Assembly (NCBI GenBank): GCA_000310025.1
Contig: FN649729.1
Location: 4,347,216 to 4,411,215 of the forward strand
Length of the DNA: 64,000 nt
Origin: Ectocarpus siliculosus
Taxonomy: Eukaryota > Sar > Phaeophyceae > Ectocarpales > Ectocarpaceae
Reading direction: 5' to 3'
Shown: positions 1 to 11,514 of the stretch, in pieces
Layout of the letters: each line of letters starts with the position of its first letter
Numbering within the stretch: position 1 is the first letter of the stretch
Notes under the pieces: model-generated
Database searches by the model: none
What the model saw: only the letters and a program-made list of their open reading frames with translations
Told to the model about the DNA's origin: nothing
Translations under genes and position numbers: made by a program

Positions 1-779
1 TGGGGGCGTTAGTGGCGCTAACGTTGAGTAGTGCCGAGCACCCGCTATAGTGCCCAGTGTATTTGGTGTGGTACAGACAGGACCCGGGAGTTGTACACGC
101 ACTGCGTGAGTAAATTGATGTGCCAATTTGGTGCCTGCAGCTGGCTGCGGACCTTGTTTTTTCCTGTAGTCCGTCTGCTCTAGTCTAGCTAGAGAGCGCA
201 CCGCGACAAGTGGTGATGCAAGAACATGCAAGGAGCAGACAGACGAAGTGTAAGTGGCGGTGCGTCCCATGGTACCAGGAGAGAGAGAGAGCGCGCGAAG
301 AAGAAGAGACTACGGCTATAGTTCTACCTGACGAGGTTGTAAAAAATTCAAAAACCGTGAGATTCTTTCCTTGAGAAACACCGCTGCGCTCTCCGTGACA
401 TGAACGAAAAAGGAAAAAACCGATACGCTCCGTGAGATTTCCCTCGGAAAAACCGCTCCGCGAGGCTTCCCAACAATCCGTACAAGCGGTTTTTTTACGG
501 GGCGGTTTGAGCTACTCCGTCACATAATGCACGGGGTTAAAACCGCAATAAAATCACGGTTTATTCACGGGGTCACGGTTTTGGCACGGCACGGATATGA
601 TATACAACACATACTCGTGCACACGTAGCTGCCACACATAGCTGTGCCCACACACGCAGTCCGCCAGTCCGCGCCACACAAAATCCGTGCACATCATTCC
701 GTGTGCACGTCTGCGCCAATTACTGATTGAGTCGACACGTGACTCTGGCGACCGCCCTTCTGGCGGCCGCCCGCCTCGA
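1..779. other. Gene-free left edge with CCGTG/CACGG-rich block
   Basis: No convincing exon was seen. Positions about 340-600 are crowded with short CCGTG, CACGG and ACGGTTT words in both orientations. This is the kind of subterminal repeat field found in hAT and similar DNA transposons, and the hAT transposase relic lies just downstream. The link between the two is inference; no terminal inverted repeat or target duplication was identified. Confidence 0.3.
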
Positions 780-1009
780 CGTGATGGTGCTGGTTGTTCC
801 GTGTAACTCATGACTACAGCAGTAAGTTGCCAATCGGAGATAGAGTTTCGGGACTGGGATTCGTGCATAACAAGCTTCGGCAGTCAATGACGCCCGACCG
901 TGTCGAGATGGTCATGTTCCTCAGATTTAACCCCGATCTTATTCCGAAGATCAAGATCTTGAACCACGTGTTGGGGAAGCTGTGCAGCTCAGTCTGTTGG
1001 GAAGACTAA
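780..1009 (+). pseudogene. hAT-family transposase, C-terminal dimerisation-domain relic
   Basis: The reading frame ends with a segment containing RVSGLGFVHNKLRQSM followed by TPDRVEMVMFLRFNP. This matches the C-terminal hAT dimerisation signature, in which a SERVFS-like stretch precedes 'KxRxxLxPdxvexlvfLr.N'. Only this last ~65-residue part remains; the catalytic DDE region and BED zinc finger are not visible upstream. The ATG at 794 is incidental. The fragment lies upstream of the oxidoreductase gene and may sit in one of its introns. It is a plain DNA-transposon fossil. Confidence 0.55.
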
Positions 1010-1806
1010 AGCTGCATCTATCTGTCCAAGTTGCTCGTGCAGGAGAGCAAGTGGAGTGCAAACGTACAATATTTGGTTGAATACATGAGATAGATGTGTA
1101 GAATTACCAAAGTACTAGTAATGGCAAGTTTCAACAAGAGGCAAGTGAAGAAGCATCTGTTATTGTGCTTGTTGCAGGAAAGTATGAGTCGAGGATGTAT
1201 CGATGTGAGGAATGTGACTTTCCCTGAATAATTGATCAATTGACAGCTTTTGGGTTTGTTGTGGGCTGTCCTGGCGGCGAGTTGTCTAGACTCAGAGATT
1301 GGAGGGTTGAAACCACCCTCTCTACCGTAGCCACTAATTGGACGAAACTGGAAGGAACACTAACCTTGGTTGAAGTCCCGACCTTGCCGCTGAAAGGTTT
1401 GGAGGTCACGAACCACACCACTGAGCCGACCGGCGCTTACCACGGAGCACTATTCCGTGAGTTGGTTGTGTTGGTGGTTGTTCATTTCAAAGCCATCCTG
1501 ACTTCTTCCCCGTATTCGTCTTGTTGTGCGCAAGGAAGAGGGTTTCCGTGGCCCCAAGCTGACGCAAAGCAAGGTACAAACATTGTACGCAAGACCCTGA
1601 ACATCTCATGCCACCTACTCCAACAGTAGCACTTCTACAAACCTAGAGAGCAAACCTAAGTATATGCAAGGAACATCTCAACCCCTACCTACGGCGTTAG
1701 GGTGATACACAAAGCACGGACTTCCAATCCCGAAAGCCCCGGGAATCATCACTTGGTGCCTTTGAATTGACTCTTTTGTTTTCTTGTGTTTCTTGGTCGG
1801 CGACAG
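1010..1806. other. Intergenic or intronic stretch, no gene seen
   Basis: The oxidoreductase should have about 60 more N-terminal residues (the Rossmann GxGxxG region) upstream of 1807, but no matching exon was found here. Open frames in both directions have no recognisable content. The missing exon or exons may be short, lost, or outside the window. Confidence 0.3.
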
Positions 1807-3607
1807 GAATTCCTAATCGGGTTGGGAGCTACGAAGACGTGGCCAAGGATCCAGAGGTGGACATCTGCTACATCGGCATGCTACACCCTTTTCACTACGA
1901 GAATGCCGTGACAGCACTGCAAAACGGCAAGCATGTGCTCGTGGAAAAGCCATCTACCTGCAGTGAATGTGACACTAAAGCGCTAGTACGACTGGTACGT
2001 GCTAAATAGCAACATCTCTACCTCCCAACCCACGCTTCCATGCCCGCCTGTTTTTCTCTCACCCTTGCTACCACTCTCATGTGCGAGTTCTGAACACTTC
2101 TGTTTTCATTCAACCTGGAAACAGGCTCAGGAGAAAGGGCTGTTCCTGATGGAAGGGATGTGGACCCGCTTCTTTCCGGCGGTGGAAAAGGCTCAGGAAC
2201 TTGTCAAGTCTGGGACCATTGGCAAGGTGGTGGCGGTTCACTCCGACTTTGGTTTCAACGGAGGTGACGTCGCCAACTATCCGGACCACATATTTTACAA
2301 CCTCAACCTTGGTGGTGGCGGATTATTTTATGTCGCGCCTTACCCGGTGGCTGCAGCTATGCAGTTTTTAGGCCCAGCCTTTCCCTCTCGGATAGCGGCG
2401 GCCGGGGTGAAGGACAAGCTCACGGGCGTGGATCTCAGTGGTGCTATTTCTCTCCACTTCGAGGGAAAAGGAATTGCTTCCTTGACATACAACATCGAGG
2501 TGCGTTGGCAAAGGTTCCTTGTTTTGAAGGGAGGCGATATTACTGGTTCTACGCACATCTACGTGCGTCTTTTTTCCTCGCGTTGTTCTTGGTGCCTGCG
2601 GCTTAGCCGCACCTTCGAATGCCATTATGAAGACATCCGCTAACCTTCACGGCACCGCAGCGTGCATATCTTCAAACGTGGACTAGTCTAAACTAAACAG
2701 TGATCGCTTCATGTGCTTGATATATTGGGAAAGTCTTCCGTTGCAAAGCTCACGAAAGCCTCACTGCCCCACATGCGCAGGCGGAAACTCCAGAGGAGAC
2801 AATCATCATCGGAACGGAAGGTCGCATCAAGCTACTTTCTCCTGCTCATTGCCCGACGGCGATAGAGGTCACTACAAAGGCAATCGGGCGAGGTACGTTA
2901 GTGCGCATTGACTCAAAATCGTCGCGCTGGTTCGTGTAGCCGATACCCTACAATCCATGTGGGTTTTGCTGTCGGAAACGCGCCTCACGTTTTGATACAA
3001 GTGCACCACGTTTGACCCCCTTTCTGTTTTCAGGTAACACCACAACGATACGCCACGACTTCCCCCTTCCGGACCCGCCTGCGTCAGTGGACGCCTCCGG
3101 TGGCTTCAACTACCCCAACTCGAACGGGTTCCAATTCGAAGCAGCGGCCATCCACAAGTGCATCCGTGGAGGGCGAACTTCTTCAGATCAGTACACGCCA
3201 GATGAAATGCTAGCGGTAAGTATCTACCGGACGGAGACGCAACAGCAGTTGGCTGGGGTCGCACGGCTTTTGATATTTCCAACTGTTCGGGGGGCTGATG
3301 AAACGCGTAGATCGCCGTAAAAGCCAATTCCTACAGACCCTTCTCACGTGTTGGTTAACGACGACTGTCACATGACTATTGTTGACCAGTCAGGGTGGCG
3401 GTAACGATTTTATAACTGGTAGATACCCCTGGAAGTTTCTTGAACTCTCCGGTTGAGGCAATGTTTTTGTTCGCCTGAATCGCTTCTCTGTATCCCCCAA
3501 ATCGCTGGGTGGGTACTTGCCCTCGTGCTTCGACGGATGCGTGCTGGCAGGTCATGCATGTGCTCGAGGAATGCCGCACACAGTTGAAGATCGACAGCGT
3601 GGAATAA
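1807..3607 (+). CDS. Gfo/Idh/MocA oxidoreductase, trans-1,2-dihydrobenzene-1,2-diol dehydrogenase-like, 5' incomplete
   Basis: NAD(P)-dependent oxidoreductase, probably cytosolic and acting on a diol or sugar substrate (family inference). Five exons join in phase: 1807-1994, 2125-2499, 2781-2892, 3034-3215 and 3551-3607, ending in TAA. They encode 303 residues plus a split first codon. The first exon carries the family segment GIPNRVGSYEDVAKDP, then the EKP motif (VEKPSTCS) that contacts the nicotinamide in this fold. Exon 2 has LFLMEGMWTRFFPA, the same block as mammalian DHDH 'LFLMEAIWTRFFPA', followed by the C-terminal alpha/beta domain. The N-terminal ~60 residues with the GxGxxG dinucleotide motif are not visible. 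The position of the family's GALLDIG segment reads GGGGLFYVAPYP, so the substrate pocket differs from the animal enzyme. All introns are GT-AG. Family assignment is firm; the substrate is not. Confidence 0.85.
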
Positions 3608-6508
3608 TAGATGTGGACGCCTGAATATATCGTCAGGTTTTTCCCGATGTTCCGGCTCTGTGGTCTTTGAACATTTTATCAAGCGACTTGCGCGTAATTG
3701 TTGTCTACGTTACGGTGGTGGTCCCGGTTTAGCGGTTCCCTGTGTAGCGGGACGGTTCCACAATCTGGCGGCACGGCTGCAGCAACCCAGAGAAACGATT
3801 ATACGATCGCTACACCGATCGCGCCCCCAATGCGGTTGCTAGAGCTGTCTTAACACCAATAATGGCGGTTGTCGATTCAATTTTTCAATTTTTCGGCCCC
3901 CAATGGCGGTGTGGGGGTGGCGGAGCTCACGGCTGTACTGAAAGCGCTTAGTACGAATGCAGAGGAGGATGGGACCGCGTGCAGGACTCGAAGTTGTGCA
4001 AGGTGTTGACGCACCTTGCCATCACCCCGGGTAACTCTGCCCCCCCTGCAGCCGTCGCAGCGGCTCTTTCTTGGGCGGAGCTAAAGCTAAAGAGGAAAAT
4101 ATAACTGAGGATTTGCAGAAGGATGTAAACTACCCGCTCGTCGAATGATTTGTCGAGCAAGCACTTGGAAGAGGTTAATAAACCCTTCCGAGCTAGAGCT
4201 AGATGGCACGGAAGAAGTTGATTGGCAGTGCGGAGGGTATGGGGATGATGGCGCAGCCTCCGTACTCGGAGCTATTTCTTGTCTCATTTGAGTGCGCGGA
4301 GTCGTGTTGCGCACTACAGTGTCTTTGCAAGGCAAAAATAATCTCGTTCGGGCCTCGCAGCGTACACCGCTTCACCAGCGCGCCACCCTGACATTAGAGA
4401 TGTTGGGTTAAGCATGGTCGATTTACGTGACAAAGTATGTAGCAGAGGTGAATTACTGAAGCGTGGTTGTTGCCGTTGTCGATATTTGCCCCACGTGTGG
4501 TCGAGGCGCTCATGATTTTTCATTATTTTGGAGGCCGAGACTTGGGGAATCTTTGGGCCTGATTTTTGTCTCCGCCCCACCCACCCCTCTTTCGTTTGGT
4601 ACCCTCGGATCGGAAAACTACGTTTGTTTGCTTGTTCTACATATTGGTGATATTTAGGGCAGCTTGCGGGAAACAAAACAAAAATACGAACAAACTTTTG
4701 TACCAGGAACACCCTCGTTAACGCGAAGAGGCGGACCGAGTGGCGCGAAACACTGCGCCGAATTAAGGATGGTGTTGAGACATGTAGCTTAGAAAATAAC
4801 GTGAACTGAAATAATTGCTGTGTTTTCTTCAGTACGGTGCTGCTTCCTCAGCTGCACGTACCCTCGAAAACCTCGAAAACCTGCTACAAAAAGACAACTA
4901 CATGCATGCCGCATGATGAGTGACCCTATCAAGACAAACAAGCTTTCCACGCTGCTGTTGTGGCACAAAATACCGCTTTCCCCGGTTCACAACCGCTTCT
5001 TGACGCTCCCGATTCAGCGGTTCATAACCGCCGAAGAGGTCTAGCGGGCATGTCTGAAGAGCGGCTCCAAAGGGTTGGCTGACGAGTACTCGGAAAGTTG
5101 AAGACGAAAGACATGTTGACTTGTTTTTCCTGCCCGTTTTTGAAGCATCTTCCTGTCTTCGCCGTCTCATCTCTTCCTCGTCATTACTCAAGAAGAACCA
5201 TTAGAGGTAGGCGATGTGTGTAGGTGATACGTGTACATGACAGTACCAATACTTGGCGGCCGTGTGTTTATGGTTCCGGACAAGTATATGCCAATGTTTC
5301 TGCGGTGTGTAGTATTCCGAGGAAAGCACGTCTTTGGTGCTCTATAGAAAACTCGCCTTTAGAACATGAGGCGGACAAACAGAGTGCTGACACGGAGCCC
5401 TAGCTCGCTTTCACATTCATACATCAACGTGAAGGATAGTATGCTGCTTGAAGGTCACCCCCGTTGTATTTGGCAGGAGCTGATGATGCTCGCGATGACG
5501 AGGTCAGAGTGACTGAGGCTGGAACATTGGGACAAAAATCTGGCCGAGTGGCCAAATCTCCTCAAATTTCAAGACACGTTCGGAGGTCTACGCACTTGGT
5601 CTTTGATATTTACGTTGGAAGGTAACCATCACCCGCCACCGTAATGCAGACACAAGTCTACCCACGTCTGTTCATCGGTCAAATATCATGGCACGCGTTG
5701 GTCAAGCAACTTGAGCATTGAGCGACTTAACGGACAGCTGCGTGAAGATTGCCTCCCACGAGTACGAAAGAGAGCCTGGAAGCAACGGCAACCAGACTAC
5801 TTTTAAGTTGAAACATTTCTCCAGTTTGACGCAAAGCCAAGGCACATAATCACATAATGGTTCGTGGACAAAGAACGTGGCTGTCCTGAAAAGCATCCTA
5901 CCGATGTCGTGACAAGTCGAGGTCTGTGCGATGACTTAAGATCATGACCCGAGATAGTGGGCGCAAGCAAAAATAACAAACCCAGCAGGGTTCCGGAGAA
6001 TCGTCGTTCCTTCTTTTTAATCGGTGGGGTAAGCAACAGGGGTGACAACACCATGTCAAGGTCACAATCATGTGTGGCATGAGCTATGGTTTTCAGATTG
6101 TAGGAGAGGAACACTTTCCCACACGGGCTGGTCGGTCGTCCACGTGTACCACGAGTCACTCCTCGAAAGTCCAAAGAGCTAACCACGAACCGGCAATAAA
6201 TCACATATCACACCTCAGCGAGGCAGAGTGCCTGAAACAAGCAGCAGCCGAAGGAAGGGTTAGGGGGAAAACTCAAAAACCCCGCCCGAACCAACAACAA
6301 CCAACAAGAGCCAACCTTCCCTCTTGTTCCGAGACACATTCCGGGACCAGGAATTCGCCATGGCCGGGCATAGGGCAATCACTGTCATCTAGCCATTAGT
6401 TTCGCCGCGAATGTTCTCGGGTGCGTCCACGAGATAGGTTCTGGAGCACTCTCAAATACGGCAAGCCAAAAACAAAAGCCAGAAAGATGCACCGGAAATC
6501 TGTTTATT
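3608..6508. other. Intergenic region between convergent genes, a few weak coding-like stretches
   Basis: The oxidoreductase (+) and eEF1B-gamma (-) converge on this interval, so it holds two 3' UTRs. An exon-like stretch at 3952-4104 (+) follows a usable AG and encodes 50 residues with a coding-like composition ending in WAELKLKRKI. Another coding-like stretch lies at about 4139-4290 (+). A minus-strand frame at 4898-5191 starts with an acidic/basic run (DEEEMRRRRQED). None has a recognisable domain or a complete model. A 24-bp word at 3720-3743 recurs inverted at 19878-19901. Confidence 0.3.
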
Positions 6509-9500
6509 TTACTTGAAGACCTTGCCATCGAGCACGGGCCTACCCTCGACTGTGGTCTCGCTGCACCACATCTCTGTGACGAGGGCCTTGTCCGCGTCGG
6601 AGACCGGCGTGGCAACCTTCACCCAATCGTACCTGCACGTCAGTGCGTACCAGGGGGGCGGGGGAGACGTTCAAAATATCGGCCTGTGACCTTCGATGAC
6701 CAAAAGAGCTGTCAAATTAACCTTATCAAAGGCACCAGTATTGAACAATCCCTCATAGCACCGACTCCACGCCAACAATATGTGTGGGAGTACTATGTCG
6801 GAAACAAATGAGCAGGAGGTAGGGAATGAGAGTCGAACCACACGCCCCAGAAACCACCCTGATTAAGTTGGATAAACAAAAGCATGTGTCTAAACAAAGG
6901 CATGATGTCTCGGGGCAGCCAATCGCCACCGGCTGCTTCGCAGTATACTACATTACAGCGACTCGACTCACCAGTTGGCGTCATCGTTGGCGTCTACCAT
7001 GGGCTGGATGCTCTGTCCACGGATGAGCCACGCTCCGGACACGATCAACTCCTTTCCCTCCTCGCCGGTGATCTGCATGCAGCTGTCAGTGCGGAACAAG
7101 CGAAAAAAACATACTCAGCGAACACGGCGAAAGCACAGGTAGACCCCGAATGCCCTCTATGCTATTATTAATGAGCTGCTCCGGGCGCCTCTTCAGACAC
7201 CCTTCAACAGCATTTCGAGACGCCCCTTAACTTCCTAGAAGCAGAAGACCACTCACCCAAACGCCCACTTCCTGATCTCGCCGGAACGCTGGATGAACCC
7301 GCCCACCAGGTTCGACGTCATGAACAAACGAGTGTTCTCAGCGTTGTACTTGTACCGGCAAATCCAGAGGGACCATCCCTCAGCGTCGAAGATCTCCCAG
7401 AATTGCTTCATGCTCTCCTCGTACGAGTTGTTGGAGTAAATCTGCCAACGGAAAAACAAGGACTTCAGCGTTGGGACCCGACACAAACAATGGATACCTC
7501 ACAGAAAGTACACGTCTCTTGGAGATCTTCAAGCCACTGTCAAACCCTGTGAATACTGCCGGCTCATCGGGAAACTGCAATAAATTGAGCGAGAAACTTA
7601 CTGACCTTTTTCCATGTGTCTCCCACAAACGGCGATTTCGCCTCTTTGTCCATAACGGCGAGGGGGTGAGGGGCCTTCTTCTCCTCTGCGGGCATCCCCA
7701 AGTCCCTGGAGCCGTCGTCTTCTTCCTTCTTGTCCTCCTTCTTTTTCTTCGCCTTCTTCGCGGGCTGTGGCTTCTGCGGAACAGGATAAGAAATCGAGCC
7801 ACGTGAGTGCCACGGACACGAAACATCAACCGGGGGAGACAGCGAATGACACCGAGCGAGTCATCGAAATCAACGAGAGAAAGAGATGCACGGGCTTAAG
7901 CACAGACTGCCGATACATTTGATTTCGATATACAGCCTTTCATTATCCAAGGAAAATGCATGACTGTTTCGTGTTCAAATATTCTGCACGTCCGCTGCAT
8001 TGGACACACCTTCTCCTTCTTCGGTGCCTTTGGGGCTCCTTCCGCGGTCATTTCTTCCTTGGCTAGCTCCACGGTCCCGATCACAGCCTTGAATTGAGGC
8101 TGGTTGACACAGGTAGTGAACCATCGAGTCACACACGGGAATGCCTTGCGGTACTCGGGGCTCACGACGAGCTTCATGGGGTACACCAGGGCCGAAGCCA
8201 CGGTGATATCGGCCAGGGTGATCTTGTCGCCGACCTTGAGGACGGGAACGACAGGCAAAAGGGTAAGGAAGTGAATCAATGAAACATGAGGTCGACATTC
8301 TCGCCGACTTGCCTGCCATTTTGCCGAAACGGAGAGATTCACCACGCCGTGACGAATGAAGTCGCCAAACGAGATATCCCTCACCAGGTACGTTCTGTGC
8401 AGCAAGGCTTTTTCAAGAGCACCCAGAGCGATCTTCAGGTCCTCCTTCGCCTTGCTAACGGCGGCGTCGTTGTACGGCATGTAGCCGATTACTGGGTAGC
8501 ACCAGATGGTGGCCGGAAGCTCAATTTCGTGCGCACAAAAGTCGATCCAGGAGTCTACCTGCGGGGATAATTCGACGTGATCGGACGGAACATGAAAGCG
8601 GGAATTTATGACAGCAGTGCGAGAATCACCCCAAGTGAAACCTGTGATATTCGGTGTATTCGTGGTGGCCTGAGCACGCAAACCTTTCCCTTCTTGACTG
8701 CTGTTTGATTGGTACCTAGCATCTAAACACTTTACAGCAGTGAACAAGCCCTTGATTTGCACGGGTACAAACGCAACATGTTTGGCGCTCTGGGACTGTG
8801 CTCATTTTTACATTCGTTGACAAGAGCACCATTCGGCGACGGGATTCCGAATATGCTATCCGTAACATCTACAAGTTGTTTTTCATTCACATCGCAATTC
8901 GTTCAACTTGCCTGGGCAGACTCGAAGAAAGAAACACCGTAGAGCTCGGTGTCACGACGCATGCGTGCGACGTACCGTGCGATGGCATTCGACTCGAAGA
9001 TTGAGCCCTGTCGAGAGGGTAGAGAGCGGGTTGGAAACAATATCGTTCAAAACAAAATTTGCAATCAACACGTCCATCTTTGAGCACAGGTGGAGTATTA
9101 CTGGTATCAGCTCGTACATGCCTGCCTTGTTGCCCGGCTCCAATCCACGCATTCATTCGGTACAGGAGTACGCCGTCGGTGAAATAGCGTCTTGCAAGAA
9201 GAGTTCTTTACTCACTCCACTCACCACTTAGGATGGTAGATCACGATAGCAGCAGCGACCCCGGCTGTGACAATTGTCACTTGCAAGCGTCATCAATAAA
9301 TTTACATCAGCAGTGATAAGAGACAGGGCCCGAGGGATGCACTTCATTCCTGTGGCTTCGCGGGACGGACGTGTCTATTATTGCACCAGAATTTGAGGGC
9401 CAGGCGGGCGTGCGGCGTACACATCCGCACCCACACACAGCACTCGCGGACAAAAGGATTCAGTACACATCTTTGCTGTGCCTGCCAAAAAACAGTACCA

Positions 9501-9710
9501 TCTTCCCACCTGGGGCGTTTCCAGGACAGGCACGCGTCCGAGCGGAGATTTCGCAAGGAAGTCTGGGGACTTGCTGTCGCTGGGGTGGTTGAACTCGGGC
9601 ACCTCAAGCTCCACGCCGTTGTATTCGGCGGCGATCAGAACCTTGAATGCTCTGAAGTTAGCGGGGTTCGTCCAGAGCTTCTGCTTTCCAAACACGAAGC
9701 AGGTGCCCAT
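6509..9710 (-). CDS. Translation elongation factor eEF1B gamma subunit
   Basis: Structural subunit of the eEF1B exchange complex that recharges eEF1A with GTP. Eight exons join in perfect phase: 9710-9510, 9007-8912, 8558-8385, 8234-8010, 7773-7606, 7441-7257, 7082-6972 and 6632-6509, giving 427 aa plus TAA, normal for the family. Residues 1-85 form a GST N-domain (NFRAFKVLIAAEYNGVELEV, then FESNAIARYV). Residues 90-215 form the GST C-domain (TYLVGDKITLADITVASALV, NQPQFKAVIGTVELA). Residues 220-265 are a Lys/Glu linker (KKAKKKKEDKKEEDD). Residues 270-427 are the conserved EF1G domain (FWEIFDAEGWSLWICRYKY, GGFIQRSGEIRKWAFG) ending GKVFK. The intron after the second exon starts with GC (gcaagt at 8911) instead of GT. 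A short ATG exon-like sequence with a GTGAGT donor lies near 10010 on this strand but cannot be joined in frame without an N-terminal extension, so the ATG at 9710 is preferred. Confidence 0.95.
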
Positions 9711-11514
9711 TATGGTCGTGTGGTCATACAAAGGTTGCACTCGATCTGTGTGAAGAGTGCCAACGCCAGCGAGCTCTATCGGACAGGCCGGCAATGTCAT
9801 TCCTCTACTTCTGCTGCTGTGTGTTGCTGCTGTCAGCTCAATACGCTGCTGCGTTCGTCCGAGCGTGAAGGCCAATTATGCCAATATCGTTTGCGTCACC
9901 CGAGAGCGATGCATCTACGAAGCACCAACACAACCCCGGACGTGAGCAATAGCATTAACAAGATTGGAACAAGGTGCGTTCAAGAAGTTACTCACGAGAG
10001 CCATCGTTGCGCAGAGGGAGGAGGTCGTCGAAGAAAGCTCTGGGCCACACACACGCTGCTCCGCTTGGGGATTTCAAGGATATCTCAGAAGCTTGTTTTT
10101 GCTGCAAGGGGGGGGGAGAGGGGATTCATGTTCCGGCTGTAGCCGCCGGCCAGCGCCGGCACTTGCCGGCACCGCCGCCGACACTAATGGCGTAACCATT
10201 GGGTGTATCGCATACCCAGGGCCCAGGGCGCGGGGTACAGACACGTGCAAAGCTGGATGGTCCGGGGGGGGAGAAGGTAACTCTGCCCTCTCTCCCTGTG
10301 ATGTTCAGGTTTTCAGGTCACTCTCACACTTACAAAATAGCACACGAAGTTGATGGTGCGTTACTACAGCAGCTATGCTGGTACTTGTAATATTTTTCAT
10401 TTATGTCTATGTAGCTGCCCTTTGCGGTACTACGATATCTCTCGGGTGATACAATGATGGTACGGTCACTGCCACGCAGTGAGTAAAACTACCAAAATAA
10501 TAATTCGTACAACAACCAGTCGGTCGCCTAGCAAGTAAAATGTGTGTGGTGTCCTCGAAACCGCTATAGACTACAGCAGTGAGTGGCAAAGTCGTGAGTT
10601 CGAACCCACATGGGATGAAAACGAACGAATTTGCGGGTGATGAAAGCGAAAAAGCTGAAAAAACGCTTGGGAGTGTACCAAACTTCGACGTAACGGTGAC
10701 GTTAGCACCGTTGACGAGGGATCGGGACGGCTGGACCCTTGTGGCGATAACAAGTAAAACTCAGCACGCACCGCAGGAGGAAGGTGGGGCACAACAGTAA
10801 CATAAAAAATAAAAAAAAGAACCCGGTGTTTCCCCTCCTGTCTGTGTGATCCTGGATGGTTGTATGTAGTTGCAAGCGAAAATACACTGAATAGTGTACG
10901 GTACTTTAAATAGTACACGTCTCACCACGAAAAATGGGGGGACTGTCGAAAGCATAGTAAGTGCGGTGGACCCAATGTTGACCACCAAACCCACACACCA
11001 AGCCGCTGGAAACGCGACGACCGTGACACCGTGAGTTTGGGAGACATTACTTTTCTTCGAGATGATGCTGGACCAGCGATAACACGAGGAGGCGACAAAT
11101 TCTCGCCAGGAATCGTGACATCTATCACTGACTACCAATGTCCATGGGTACATGTAGTGCTGACACAGCTGGTGCTCGCAGGGGAGCAGACGGGTAGAGT
11201 GCGAAAGATCCGCTGCCATTCGCGAAACTGGAATGGGAGCGAAACCTCCGAAAAGTTGGGGGGATGATTGATTACAAAATTGGAGGATTAAAGTAGTCTG
11301 TAAACCCGATACAAGTACAAGACTGCTACAGAACCCAAAATATCTCAACAACATCAAGCTGTAGCACTTAAAAACATTTCAACATTTCGTAATGCACACG
11401 CCTGCATCTTGCAGTCCCCAATTTCCCCCACACTGTAGACTGAAATCTAAAGTACATAGACTAATAGTCATACGTGAAAAACAGAGATTACTTGGCACGA
11501 AGGAGGGCCGCTCG
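9711..11514. other. Spacer between two minus-strand genes, no certain gene
   Basis: It contains the eEF1B-gamma 5' flank and the 3' UTR of the EPS15-like gene. A plus frame at 10615-10800 starts MKTNEFAGDESEKAEK and looks mildly coding. It is preceded at about 10599-10618 by a tRNA B-box-like word (GAGTTCGAACCC), so a tRNA-derived repeat is equally possible. A second plus frame at 11031-11267 is similarly ambiguous because the opposite strand is also open. No domain was recognised. Confidence 0.3.
10566..10630 (+). repeat. tRNA-like B-box sequence
   Basis: The word GAGTTCGAACCC matches the tRNA T-arm/B-box consensus. A complete cloverleaf could not be drawn around it, so a degenerate tRNA or a tRNA-derived SINE head is more likely than a functional tRNA. 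Confidence 0.25.

Noticed and set aside
554-868. 104-aa minus-strand frame
   Set aside because: No domain; it overlaps the opposite-strand hAT relic and CACGG-rich repeats, so it is treated as a chance frame.
7380-7829. Basic frame over the eEF1B-gamma linker exon
   Set aside because: It is a frame shadow of the Lys/Glu linker exon and introns; the spliced eEF1B-gamma model explains the region.
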